A stretch of DNA of 22,233 nt from a virus: positions 1 through 22,233 of IMG/VR virus record IMGVR_UViG_3300009180_000240; one strand, 5' to 3'. The notes beneath the pieces are model-generated. The model had not been told where the DNA came from. It made no database searches and worked only from the letters and a program-made list of their open reading frames with translations. Each line of letters starts with the position of its first letter. Position 1 is the first letter of the stretch. The position numbers and the translations under genes are program-made. Below are positions 14,289-20,597 of the stretch, piece after piece.

Positions 14289-15414
14289 CCTGCACCCCCG
14301 GTCCGTCCGCCCCCATCAGCACATCGTTCAGGTCCACCCCGGCCCCGGCATGCACGATCTGCGCCCGCAACCCAGGCCGCAGCAGCATCGCGCGGCGCAG
14401 CCCCGCCACCAGCTTGGCACGGGTCAGCTTCGGGTCACTGTCGCCATCCTGCACATAGATCAGCCGCTCTACCCAAGGCGGCGGCACAAAGGCCTCCGCA
14501 TCGCCCAGATCGGGAATCCCGTCAAACCTCTGGCCCTTGCCCAGCTGGCGCTGGCCGGCCATATTGCCCAGATCGACCCCGGCCCAGTAACTCGCCCCCG
14601 CCACCGCCCCGGCAACACAGGCCGACAGCGTGGTTTCAATCCCCTCGCCCATCACCAGCGCCGTTCCCAACCCCCGGAACAGCCGGATCGCCCCGCCCTT
14701 TTTCGCGCCCAGCACCTTTTTCGCCTGCAGCACACCGCGCGCCGCCGGGTCGGTGATCACCGCCTTGCCCTTGGGCTGATCCAGATCAAGCCAGGTGCGG
14801 TGCACGGCACAGAACCGGTTATCGGCCCCCTGAATCGCCGCCAGCATCGCCGGGCCGCAATGCAGCATCTTCCACCCGCCGCCGTAGCCCATCATATAGG
14901 GCAGCGCCGGATGAAACCGCAGCGCGGGCGCAAGCCTTGGGTACAGCCCCGGATCGATCCCCCGCAGCGTCAGATAGTCCCGCACCGCCGTGCCTTCCGC
15001 CGCCACGCCCTCGTCCCACACGCGCCGTGCTTCGTTGATGGCCTGCACCCGGTACCGCGCCTCCTGTGCCGCCCGCGCCTGCCGGTTTGCCTCTGCCGCC
15101 TGGTCCCGCTTCGCCCGTTCTGCGGCGCTGATCTCCTGCCGGGGGCCACACAGCCAGTCCAGCGCCTCGGGAAAGCTGACCTGCCGCACATGCATGACCA
15201 GCGCGATCCCATCGCCCTTTGCCCCGCATTTGCGGCAGCCGAACACGCCCTTGCGCGGGTTGATCCCGAACCGGTCATCCCCGCCGCACTGCGGACAGGG
15301 TCCGACCCGTTCCACCCCGGCCCGCCGCAACCCTTCGATGCACAAAAGGTCCGCCACCTCCGCAATCGGCTTGGCCAGCGCCTCGGCGCGGCGGGGATCC
15401 TCGGGCCAGGCCAT
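14281..15414 (-). CDS. DNA primase, zinc finger plus Toprim domain
   Basis: A 377-aa protein. The ATG at 15414 is preferred to a TTG two codons earlier. A four-cysteine zinc ribbon, Cys40-x2-Cys43 and Cys60-x2-Cys63 (GPCPQCGGDDRF and FGCRKCGAKGDG), is the template-recognition finger of P4/DnaG-like primases. A charged helical linker (about 95-135) precedes the catalytic part. That part has the Toprim signature LVMGEGIETTLSA with the conserved Glu around 257 and an acidic YVQDGDSD block around 320-327 that coordinates metal. It makes RNA primers for phage replication. It overlaps the SF3 helicase gene, which must be its partner. Confidence 0.92.
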   Translation of the reverse strand: MAWPEDPRRAEALAKPIAEVADLLCIEGLRRAGVERVGPCPQCGGDDRFGINPRKGVFGCRKCGAKGDGIALVMHVRQVSFPEALDWLCGPRQEISAAERAKRDQAAEANRQARAAQEARYRVQAINEARRVWDEGVAAEGTAVRDYLTLRGIDPGLYPRLAPALRFHPALPYMMGYGGGWKMLHCGPAMLAAIQGADNRFCAVHRTWLDLDQPKGKAVITDPAARGVLQAKKVLGAKKGGAIRLFRGLGTALVMGEGIETTLSACVAGAVAGASYWAGVDLGNMAGQRQLGKGQRFDGIPDLGDAEAFVPPPWVERLIYVQDGDSDPKLTRAKLVAGLRRAMLLRPGLRAQIVHAGAGVDLNDVLMGADGPGVQDD

Positions 15415-15416
15415 GG

Positions 15417-16490
15417 TCAATCCGCCGCCGCCCGCGCCCGCAGCACGGTCAGTACCCGGTCCTGCGCCACAATCCCCGGCTCCGGCACCAGTTGGCGAAA
15501 GCGCGTCTTCAGCGCGTCAAAATCGATGCCCAGGTCGGTGGAAATCCAGCCCAGCTTGTGCCCCTTGGCCAGCCCTTCCAGCAGCGCCAGATCGACCTGT
15601 GGCGTGAACGGGGCCGCGTTGCCCAGCCGGTTCAGCCGGTCTTCAATCTCGCGCCGCCACACCGGCACGCCCGGATCGAACGGCGGCGCGGGCGGCACAA
15701 CGGCCTCGGTCACCGCCCTGACCAGCTCCGGGTGCGGCGCGGCCACCGCTTCCGCCGCCATCGGCGCGCGCAGCGGCGCATCTGCCGGTCGCGGCAACGG
15801 ACGAAACTCACCCGCACGCGCCATAATCCTGTTCCGCAGCGCCGTGCTGCGGGCGGTCGTTGCGGCCAGGCCCCGCCCAAGCGTGCTGGCCGCGTGTTCC
15901 ATCATATCCCGATAGGTCCGTTGTCCCGTGATCCGGTTGGCCGCAATCGCGTCGACCAGCCAATCGTCATCCGCTGCAGTCCAGAAACGCGGCGGCGGCA
16001 CACCCGGCGCTGCAGCATCGGGCTGGACCTGCGCCCGCACCTTGTCCTTCGCATACTTCTGCCCGTTCAGATACAGCGCCACCGATTGAACGCTGCGGTT
16101 CATCTTGCGGGCAATCTCGGCGGTGCTGCTCCCCGACAACCGGTCCATGATCGCCTTTTCCGCAGCGCTGAACGGCCCGGTCACCTTCCCGGCTGTCGCT
16201 GTCTCCGGTGCTGCGGGCGGCACCACCACCGCAGCGGGCCGCAGCGGATCATGCGCGGCAGCGGGCGCAATCACCGGCGCAGCGGCGGGCGCTGCCACAA
16301 GCGCCTCCACAAACGCACCGCCCAGCCCCGGCACCCGCGCGTCCGTCAGCATGGTAACGGCCCGGCCCGGCGACAGGTCGAACACGGCAGACACACCGTC
16401 GCCCGCAAGACGCTGCCCTGCAGCAATCAGGGCCTGCAGCCTGCGGTCAAAGACAATCAGATCGTCCAGCGACATCCGCATCAGGTTCAT
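15417..16490 (-). CDS. Protein with up to three GcrA/Myb-like three-helix modules
   Basis: A 357-aa protein of low-complexity Ala/Pro linkers joining compact modules. Module one (about 107-142) is FSAAEKAIMDRLSGSSTAEI followed by ARKMNRSVQSVALYL, a clear HTH. Module two (about 169-223) starts FWTAADDDWLVDAIAANRI and has the acidic first helix of Myb/SANT folds. Module three (about 295-333) is FTPQVDLALLEGLAKGHKLG then a second HTH. The pattern F/W-T/S-x2-x-D/E starting each unit is the same as in GcrA. It lies just before the primase gene, so origin binding or transcription control are both possible. It is not a family I can name. Confidence 0.6.
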   Translation of the reverse strand: MNLMRMSLDDLIVFDRRLQALIAAGQRLAGDGVSAVFDLSPGRAVTMLTDARVPGLGGAFVEALVAAPAAAPVIAPAAAHDPLRPAAVVVPPAAPETATAGKVTGPFSAAEKAIMDRLSGSSTAEIARKMNRSVQSVALYLNGQKYAKDKVRAQVQPDAAAPGVPPPRFWTAADDDWLVDAIAANRITGQRTYRDMMEHAASTLGRGLAATTARSTALRNRIMARAGEFRPLPRPADAPLRAPMAAEAVAAPHPELVRAVTEAVVPPAPPFDPGVPVWRREIEDRLNRLGNAAPFTPQVDLALLEGLAKGHKLGWISTDLGIDFDALKTRFRQLVPEPGIVAQDRVLTVLRARAAAD

Positions 16491-16726
16491 TCCTGCCCCC
16501 CCGCACTGTCTTGCATTGCCTGGTCCACCGCATCGGCCAGCGCCCGCAGCTGCTGCGCCGTGTCAGGCCCGACAAAGATATTGGCCAGCAACAATTCCCC
16601 GGCCGGAAACCCGTCGATGCCCAGATGCAGCTGCACCGCGCCCGCAACCTCGACCACCGAAACCTGATGCGTGCCCAGCGGAAACACCCCGCGCGGGGTC
16701 ACCCGGGTCGTGTGCGACCGCATCAT
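16487..16726 (-). CDS. Hypothetical protein, 79 aa
   Basis: It starts MMRSHTTRVTPRGVFPLGTH in an ATGATG that overlaps the upstream stop, so either ATG may serve. The body alternates strands (QVSVVEVAGAVQLHLGI) with a C-terminal helix, TAQQLRALADAVDQAMQD. No motif is recognisable. The overlaps at both ends tie it to the early operon, and it is probably a small structural or regulatory partner of its neighbours. Confidence 0.6.
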   Translation of the reverse strand: MMRSHTTRVTPRGVFPLGTHQVSVVEVAGAVQLHLGIDGFPAGELLLANIFVGPDTAQQLRALADAVDQAMQDSAGGQE

Positions 16727-16968
16727 GCCCGCCGCCTGTGCTGCGTCGGCACATCCCACCAGCGCGCCGGCATCCCGCCGTCCCGGTTTTCCGGGCGCTT
16801 GGCCAGGTCCTCGACCTCGTTGCTGGCGGCATTTATCCGGTAACGCAGGCCCAGAATGGCCGACCGGGAACAGCGCATCCGCACCGCCACCACCGTGGCA
16901 GTCAGGCCCTGACGTTCGGTCAGGTCCAGAATGTCCAGCACCTCGCGGTCGGTCCATTCCCGGCTCAT
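16723..16968 (-). CDS. GcrA-like small DNA-binding protein
   Basis: This 81-aa protein begins MSREWTDREVLDILDLTERQ, then GLTATVVAVRMRCSRSAILG and LRYRI. It has the acidic first helix starting at a W-T/S-D-E position, a Gly-Leu-Thr/Ser turn, and a recognition helix with CSRSAILG, matching the N-terminal layout of GcrA (W-T-x-E, then V-I-G-K). GcrA is the alphaproteobacterial sigma-70 co-activator that reads methylated GANTC. The C-terminal RNA polymerase-binding part of GcrA is missing, so this may be a competitor or a simple repressor. Start and stop both overlap neighbours (ATGA). Confidence 0.65.
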   Translation of the reverse strand: MSREWTDREVLDILDLTERQGLTATVVAVRMRCSRSAILGLRYRINAASNEVEDLAKRPENRDGGMPARWWDVPTQHRRRA

Positions 16969-17264
16969 GCGGGCATCCTCAGCGTGTCCGCCACTTGCCC
17001 GGTCAGCGCCGCGCACAGATCGGACCGCAGGATCCCGGCCAGCACGCGGGCGGCATCGGTCACGGCGCGCGTCCGGTCCCCCGGCGTTGTTGCGGCCAGC
17101 ATCTGCTGCGCCGCACCGGCCAGCCGCGCCGCCTTGCCCTGCAGCGGCACCTTCGGCAGCGCCTCTTCAACCAGCGCCAGCAGGGTGGCGCGCTCTTCGG
17201 GGTACTGCCAGTCGATCACCAGCAGCGTCATCGCCCGGATCACAATCCGCTCCTCGGCCGTCAT
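16965..17264 (-). CDS. Hypothetical helical protein, 99 aa
   Basis: The start at 17264 makes a TGATG overlap with the HD phosphohydrolase gene and has GGGGGG upstream; a GTG two codons earlier is the alternative. It is almost entirely helical: EERIVIRAMTLLVIDWQYPE, then ERATLLALVEEALPKV and AARLAGAAQQMLAAT, with no cysteine or catalytic cluster except one Cys near the end. No family recognised. It may be a phage replication or host-takeover accessory. Confidence 0.6.
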   Translation of the reverse strand: MTAEERIVIRAMTLLVIDWQYPEERATLLALVEEALPKVPLQGKAARLAGAAQQMLAATTPGDRTRAVTDAARVLAGILRSDLCAALTGQVADTLRMPA

Positions 17265-17773
17265 CACCACGCCCCCCGGTCAAGATCATCCAGAAATTTC
17301 AGCACCGCCACGTGCACATCCGTGCCCAGGCCCCAGGCCAGTGCCACGCAAAGGCGGCGCGTGTCCGGCCATCCGCCGCGTTCCGCCTCGCCCCGCGCAT
17401 GGCCAAGCATGAAGGCCCAGGCTTCCAGCCCGTCGATCAGCTTCAGCCAGCGCAGATCCTCACGCGAAAGATCATCGTCCAGCGGCCCGCCCCAGGCGGC
17501 TTCGGCCAGCGCCAGTTCCGCTATGGCATGGGCAGCGGCAATCCCCTCATGACCCAGCTTGAACGGCGCAGGCAGATCGCCCGCCCAGCCTTCGCCCAGA
17601 TCATGCAGCGCCACCGCCCGGATCAGCGCCACCGAGGGATCGGGATGCAGCGCCAGCAGCAGCTGCACACAGCGCCCCTGATGATCGGCCGTGGTCTGCC
17701 CCAGCCGCGCCATCCCCGGATTGGTGTGATACCGCTGCACCCCGCCGGCCATGTAAACCTGCGCAAGGCTCAT
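17264..17773 (-). CDS. HD-domain phosphohydrolase, YfbR-like
   Basis: This 169-aa protein carries the metal-binding pattern of HD nucleotidases. TTADHQGRC supplies His31, RAVALHDLGEGWAGDLPAP supplies the His57-Asp58 pair and Asp66, and a late IDGLEAW supplies the fourth acid at about Asp114. The phrase HDLGE..GDLPAP.K is characteristic of YfbR-type 5'-deoxynucleotidases, which hydrolyse dNMPs. In a phage early operon it would adjust nucleotide pools or recycle nucleotides from degraded host DNA. All metal ligands seem present, so it should be active. It overlaps both neighbours. Confidence 0.85.
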   Translation of the reverse strand: MSLAQVYMAGGVQRYHTNPGMARLGQTTADHQGRCVQLLLALHPDPSVALIRAVALHDLGEGWAGDLPAPFKLGHEGIAAAHAIAELALAEAAWGGPLDDDLSREDLRWLKLIDGLEAWAFMLGHARGEAERGGWPDTRRLCVALAWGLGTDVHVAVLKFLDDLDRGAW

Positions 17774-18120
17774 GCCGCCACCTTCTCGGGCAGCGCCCAG
17801 CCAGACCCCCAGACGGTCCGGATCGCGTCGCGGCCCAGCTTGGCCCGGAGTTTCGTGATGTAGACATCCACGATCTTTTCCCCCACCTCGCTGTCATGCC
17901 CCCAGACGGTCAGCAACAGCGGCTCCCGCCCCAGCGCGCGCGGCGCGGCGCGGTTCAGCGCATCCAGAACCTCCGCCTCTCTCGACGTCAGCCCGTAGCG
18001 CTGCTGCAGCGCCAGCACTGCCGCCACATTCGCCCCCGTCAGATCGTCGATCAGGTCCAGCGCCGCCCCCAGCCGCTCCTGCGGCGGCAGCGCCAGAATG
18101 GCGTCGCGCAGCGCCGTCAT
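17770..18120 (-). CDS. Stand-alone OmpR/CtrA-type winged-helix regulator without receiver domain
   Basis: A 116-aa protein. Residues 1-42 are helical and unlike a receiver domain: no Asp phosphorylation pocket is present. From about residue 43, RYGLTSREAEVLDALNRAAP then ALGREPLLLTVWG, EKIVDVYITKLRAKLG and IRTVWGSGWAL give the complete Trans_reg_C winged helix, with recognition helix and wing hairpin, as in CtrA and PhoB. It would bind DNA without phosphorylation control. Start and stop overlap adjacent genes. It may mimic a host response regulator or regulate phage genes. Confidence 0.85.
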   Translation of the reverse strand: MTALRDAILALPPQERLGAALDLIDDLTGANVAAVLALQQRYGLTSREAEVLDALNRAAPRALGREPLLLTVWGHDSEVGEKIVDVYITKLRAKLGRDAIRTVWGSGWALPEKVAA

Positions 18121-18470
18121 GCCCCCACCTCCGGGCAAATGCTCATCGCCCCCGTGTCGTGATCGGCAATCTCGATCTGCTCCGGCCAGACGCTCCACCC
18201 CGGCGGCACGCGGGCAAGAACCGTTTCCGGCCCCTTCGGCCAGTCGTGCAGCACCGTCAGCTGCACCGGCACCGGACCGGACAGGGTGTAAGCCGCCGTT
18301 TGCGGGGCCGCCGTCAGATCGTTGCGGATCGTCATGATATGGCAGGCCCCGTCGCGGGCCCATGTCACCGTCAGATCGTGAAGCACCTGGGAAAAGGCGC
18401 TGCCGCCCGCAAAGACGGCAGCGCAGGTGACCCGCCACAGGAAGGGAAGGCGGGAAGGAACGACGCTCAT
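18117..18470 (-). CDS. Hypothetical protein with possible signal peptide, 117 aa
   Basis: It starts MSVVPSRLPFLWRVTCAAVF, with an arginine-containing N-region followed by CAAVFAGGSAFSQ, consistent with a weak signal peptide cut near residue 28. The remainder looks like a small beta-sandwich: LTVTWARDGACHIMTIRNDL, AAYTLSGPVPVQLTVLHDW and a late WSVWPEQIEIADHD. Two cysteines (CHIM, ICPE) could pair in the periplasm. I do not recognise the family. If exported, it could act in the envelope early in infection. Confidence 0.55.
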   Translation of the reverse strand: MSVVPSRLPFLWRVTCAAVFAGGSAFSQVLHDLTVTWARDGACHIMTIRNDLTAAPQTAAYTLSGPVPVQLTVLHDWPKGPETVLARVPPGWSVWPEQIEIADHDTGAMSICPEVGA

Positions 18471-18607
18471 TTCAAGCCCCCGGAATAGTCTCCCGAAAAC
18501 TTTCCCAGCCGCCGCGCGGCGCGGGCGGCCCAATACTCGCCCACCGCAGTCAGATGGCAGGCGGCGGTGAACTCGGCCCGCAGCAGCCACAGCACCGCGC
18601 GCCTCAT
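18467..18607 (-). CDS. Small hypothetical protein, 46 aa
   Basis: This short gene fits exactly between two others. The ATG at 18607 overlaps the upstream stop (ATGA), and its TGA overlaps the next ATG at 18470 the same way. The sequence starts MRRAVLWLLRAEFTAACHLT and ends FSGDYSGGLK. It is basic and amphipathic, with three Arg in the middle (ARAARRLGKF). The precise ATGA junctions on both sides are the best evidence that it is translated. Function unknown. Confidence 0.6.
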   Translation of the reverse strand: MRRAVLWLLRAEFTAACHLTAVGEYWAARAARRLGKFSGDYSGGLK

Positions 18608-18936
18608 GCCTCACCCGCCAGCGCCAAAAGGGCGGCAGGCCGCAGCGCCGGGTCGCTGATCGCGCGGGCCACCACCCAGCCGGACGGGGCATTGAACCCC
18701 TCCCACCAGTTGTCCGCCGTGGTCGCATCCACCTGGAACACATGCGCCACATGCGCCGGACTCTCGAAATTGTCGCGCACGAACTGCTTCCAGACATGCG
18801 CAAAATGCTGGCGATAGGCCAGCACCTCGCGCCGGTCGGAAAACTTTCGGGGGGACATGCCCTTGGCCTCGAGGCCAGCCTGGCCCTGCGGGCACACCGG
18901 CACAGCCCCGGAACGGATCGGCGCAGTACATGTCAT
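18604..18936 (-). CDS. HTH-like early protein, 110 aa
   Basis: It starts MTCTAPIRSGAVPVCPQGQA in an ATGA overlap; an internal ATG at 18858 (MSPRKFSDRREVL) is an alternative start. The core, HFAHVWKQFVRDNFESPAHV then AHVFQVDATTADNWWEGF, looks like an XRE/Cro-type HTH in which ATTADNWWEG is the recognition helix. The position just after the Cro-like gene suggests a second early regulator such as a CII- or Cox-like protein. No closer identification is possible by eye. Confidence 0.6.
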   Translation of the reverse strand: MTCTAPIRSGAVPVCPQGQAGLEAKGMSPRKFSDRREVLAYRQHFAHVWKQFVRDNFESPAHVAHVFQVDATTADNWWEGFNAPSGWVVARAISDPALRPAALLALAGEA

Positions 18937-19178
18937 TCAGCAGCCTCCTGCGGTTTTTCCGGACCCTGATCGTGGACCGACAGCAGCCAGTCGGCAGTCA
19001 CATCGGCAAAGCCGCGCCGGGAAGCAGCGGCCTGGACAGACCGCAGGAAACCGGACGGCACCCGTCCGTTGCGCGCCCATTTGTGAACGGCTTCGACATC
19101 AGCCCCCACCTCTCCGGCAAAGACACGGCGGGAGGGCCAGCGGGCGATCAGTCTGCGGATGGGGTTTTCTGTGGCCAT
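18933..19178 (-). CDS. Cro-like HTH regulator
   Basis: An 81-aa protein, MATENPIRRLIARWPSRRVF, then AGEVGADVEAVHKWARNGRV and PSGFLRSVQAAASRRG. It is a compact Cro/YdaS-type HTH in which the VEAVHKWARNG helix is the likely DNA reader. The ATG at 19178 has no ribosome site and lies only eight bases from the first operator, so the transcript may be leaderless. A TTG at 19205 is the alternative start but falls inside that operator. It is the first gene of the leftward early operon and diverges from the repressor gene across a triple operator, the classic Cro position. Confidence 0.75.
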   Translation of the reverse strand: MATENPIRRLIARWPSRRVFAGEVGADVEAVHKWARNGRVPSGFLRSVQAAASRRGFADVTADWLLSVHDQGPEKPQEAAE

Positions 19179-19185
19179 GGCGCAC

Positions 19186-19246
19186 AAAATGGACGTTTCT
19201 TCCAAAAGATCAAGATGGAAAATTCTTCAATGGGCATTTTTTCCAG
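19186..19246. promoter_or_regulatory. Operator cluster OL: three ATGGA-N7-TCCAT sites
   Basis: Three 17-bp dyads lie between the divergent Cro-like and repressor genes. Cores are ATGGA-CGTTTCT-TCCAA (19189-19205), ATGGA-AAATTCT-TCAAT (19215-19231) and ATGGG-CATTTTT-TCCAG (19230-19246). The same motif occurs twice more at 20598-20647. Graded quality from outer to inner copies is typical of repressor operators. The cluster must hold both the leftward early promoter and the repressor promoter, but neither has a clear -35/-10. Confidence 0.75.
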
Positions 19247-19264
19247 AATCGGGATCATGACCGC

Positions 19265-19561
19265 ATGAATGCACGCAAAACACTGCCGAAGATCGACATG
19301 GCCGGGGTCGCCCAGCGGCTCGAGGCGCTGCGTGAGGCGCACGGAATCCAGAAGGGCGAATTCGCAGACAGCTTCGGGCTGCACCCGTCCAGCTACTCCA
19401 AAGTGATTCAAAGCGCCAAACCCCTGAAGTCGGAATGGGCCTACATCATTTCTCAGAGGTGGGGCGCGTCGATGGATTACATCTACAAGGGCGACCTGTC
19501 GCGTATCGAAGATGCCCTGCGCGCCAAGATCATGACGAACCTGAACAAGGCCGAGCCGTAA
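19265..19561 (+). CDS. Phage repressor, short XRE type
   Basis: A 98-aa protein: MNARKTLPKIDMAGVAQRLE, ALREAHGIQKGEFADSFGLH, PSSYSKVIQSAKPL, then a helical tail. Residues 13-65 form a typical XRE HTH, with recognition helix around HPSSYSKVIQ. There is no C-terminal S24/LexA-type peptidase domain, so RecA-stimulated self-cleavage is not expected. It lies divergent to the Cro-like gene across three operators and is the first gene of a short operon ending at a terminator, which fits a CI-like role. An alternative role as a second Cro is possible. Confidence 0.75.
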   Translation: MNARKTLPKIDMAGVAQRLEALREAHGIQKGEFADSFGLHPSSYSKVIQSAKPLKSEWAYIISQRWGASMDYIYKGDLSRIEDALRAKIMTNLNKAEP

Positions 19562-19773
19562 AGCACATCAATGGACACCCCGGTTTTGTCAGAAACCCAG
19601 AAAAGCAATCTGTCGCCTTGGTCATGGTTCATGGTTGCCTACATCTTTACCTCATGCGCGAACAAAAGCGGAACGCGGCGGGCTGGTCAAGTGCACGTTC
19701 CGATTGATGCCAGGTTATCCACACTATTTTAAGGTTGTTGAACCAGCGCGGCAACACAAGGCGGGGAACGGAT
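19562..19773. other. Spacer after the repressor gene with DnaA box and possible promoter
   Basis: A perfect TTATCCACA DnaA box lies at 19715-19723. TTGATG (19704-19709) and TTTTAA (19727-19732), 17 bp apart, or TATTTT at 15 bp, could be a promoter for the HIRAN gene. This would give it expression independent of the repressor. A 53-codon plus-strand frame (19571-19732, MDTPVLSETQKSNLSPW...) has a hydrophobic stretch but no ribosome site, so I do not call it a gene. Confidence 0.4.
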
Positions 19774-20220
19774 TTGGAAGACGACGACACACCCGTTTCC
19801 GTTCGGCTGAAGCGCGGCGAACGGGTTTCCCTTGTTGCGGTGCGCTTCACCGGCAGCAACAGCTACGCGACGGCGGTGGTCGGCGAAAGCCATTACCAGC
19901 GGCACCTGCGAAAACTGGTGGGGCCGCGCAGCGCCGAAGGGGTGCGGGCCAAGTTCATAGCCTTTCTTGTTCCGGAACCGGACAACCAGTTTGACGAAAA
20001 TGCGGTCATGGTGTTGATCGATGGCGATCAGGTCGGCTACCTGATGGCTGAAGACGCCATTGATTTCTTGTCCGGCATGGAAGAAATCGAACGTCCAGGC
20101 CATGTTGCCGCCGTAGATGCTGTCGTGTCCGGCGGGTTCCAGAAAAAAAACGGCTCATGGGCGCACTATGGGGTCTGGCTGGACATCACCCTGCCATTCG
20201 ATCTGGACGAAGTGCAGTAG
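19774..20220 (+). CDS. Stand-alone HIRAN-domain protein
   Basis: From a TTG at 19774 with GGGGA six bases upstream, the gene encodes 148 aa; a TTG at 19735 would add 13 residues. The HIRAN landmarks are present: VVGESHYQRHL at about 35-45, FLVPEPDNQFDENAVMVLI at about 64-82 and QVGYLMAEDAIDF at about 86-98. HIRAN domains bind 3' DNA ends or stalled-fork DNA and are usually fused to helicases or nucleases, but this one has no partner domain. It sits between the phage repressor and a terminator, where lysogen-expressed exclusion or defence genes are common. The repressor-adjacent position suggests expression in the lysogen. Confidence 0.82.
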   Translation: MEDDDTPVSVRLKRGERVSLVAVRFTGSNSYATAVVGESHYQRHLRKLVGPRSAEGVRAKFIAFLVPEPDNQFDENAVMVLIDGDQVGYLMAEDAIDFLSGMEEIERPGHVAAVDAVVSGGFQKKNGSWAHYGVWLDITLPFDLDEVQ

Positions 20221-20314
20221 CTTTCCCCTGGTTACACCAGGCTTGACCGCCGCCCGGATCCGCGCTTTCCTGCGCGTCTGGCCAGCAGGCCTGCTGTAAC
20301 CTATGGAGTCTGCG

Positions 20315-20476
20315 ATGGAACTCTTGATTTTCTGGATCGCCCTGGGCGTTGTCACCGCACTGGCGGCACAGGCGCGCGGGCGCAGCTTTATTGCCTGGCT
20401 GCTGATCGGCAGCGTCACCGGCATCTTCGGCCTGATCGCCGTGCTGGTCATGGAACGGGTCAAGCCCGAAGCCTGA
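20315..20476 (+). CDS. Small two-helix membrane protein, 53 aa
   Basis: The sequence is MELLIFWIALGVVTALAAQA, RGRSFIAWLLIGSVTGIFGL, IAVLVMERVKPEA. Two hydrophobic segments (about 2-18 and 25-46) are joined by a basic Gly-Arg-Ser turn. The ATG at 20315 is chosen because GGAG lies six bases upstream; an ATG at 20303 has none. The form resembles small membrane proteins of the RGRS-type hairpin class seen in many proteobacteria. Being expressed with the repressor and ahead of a terminator, it could be a superinfection-exclusion or lysogenic conversion protein. Function is not known. Confidence 0.7.
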   Translation: MELLIFWIALGVVTALAAQARGRSFIAWLLIGSVTGIFGLIAVLVMERVKPEA

Positions 20477-20512
20477 TCGACCCGCCGGCGTCACACCACC
20501 GCTTCTTTCCCG

Positions 20513-20535
20513 GCCCGCCACCTAGCGGGCTTTTT
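20513..20535 (+). terminator. Rho-independent terminator of the repressor operon
   Basis: GCCCGC (20513-20518), a 6-base loop CACCTA and GCGGGC (20525-20530) form a perfect stem followed by TTTTT. It closes the repressor/HIRAN/membrane-protein transcript and keeps it out of the rightward early promoter 90 bp downstream. Confidence 0.85.
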
Positions 20536-20597
20536 CATGCGCCGCACGGTTCGGCAGCGGCGGTGATTCTCTTTGACCTGCAAACGCCCACCCAAAT

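Noticed and set aside
12477-14756. A 759-codon plus-strand open frame opposite the helicase and primase genes
   Set aside because: It is antisense to genes with clear SF3 and Toprim motifs. Its translation is His/Pro/Arg/Gln-rich, the usual product of reading GC-rich genes backwards.
19571-19732. A 53-codon frame between the repressor and HIRAN genes
   Set aside because: It has a hydrophobic patch but no ribosome site, and it covers the DnaA box and probable promoter. Too weak to call.
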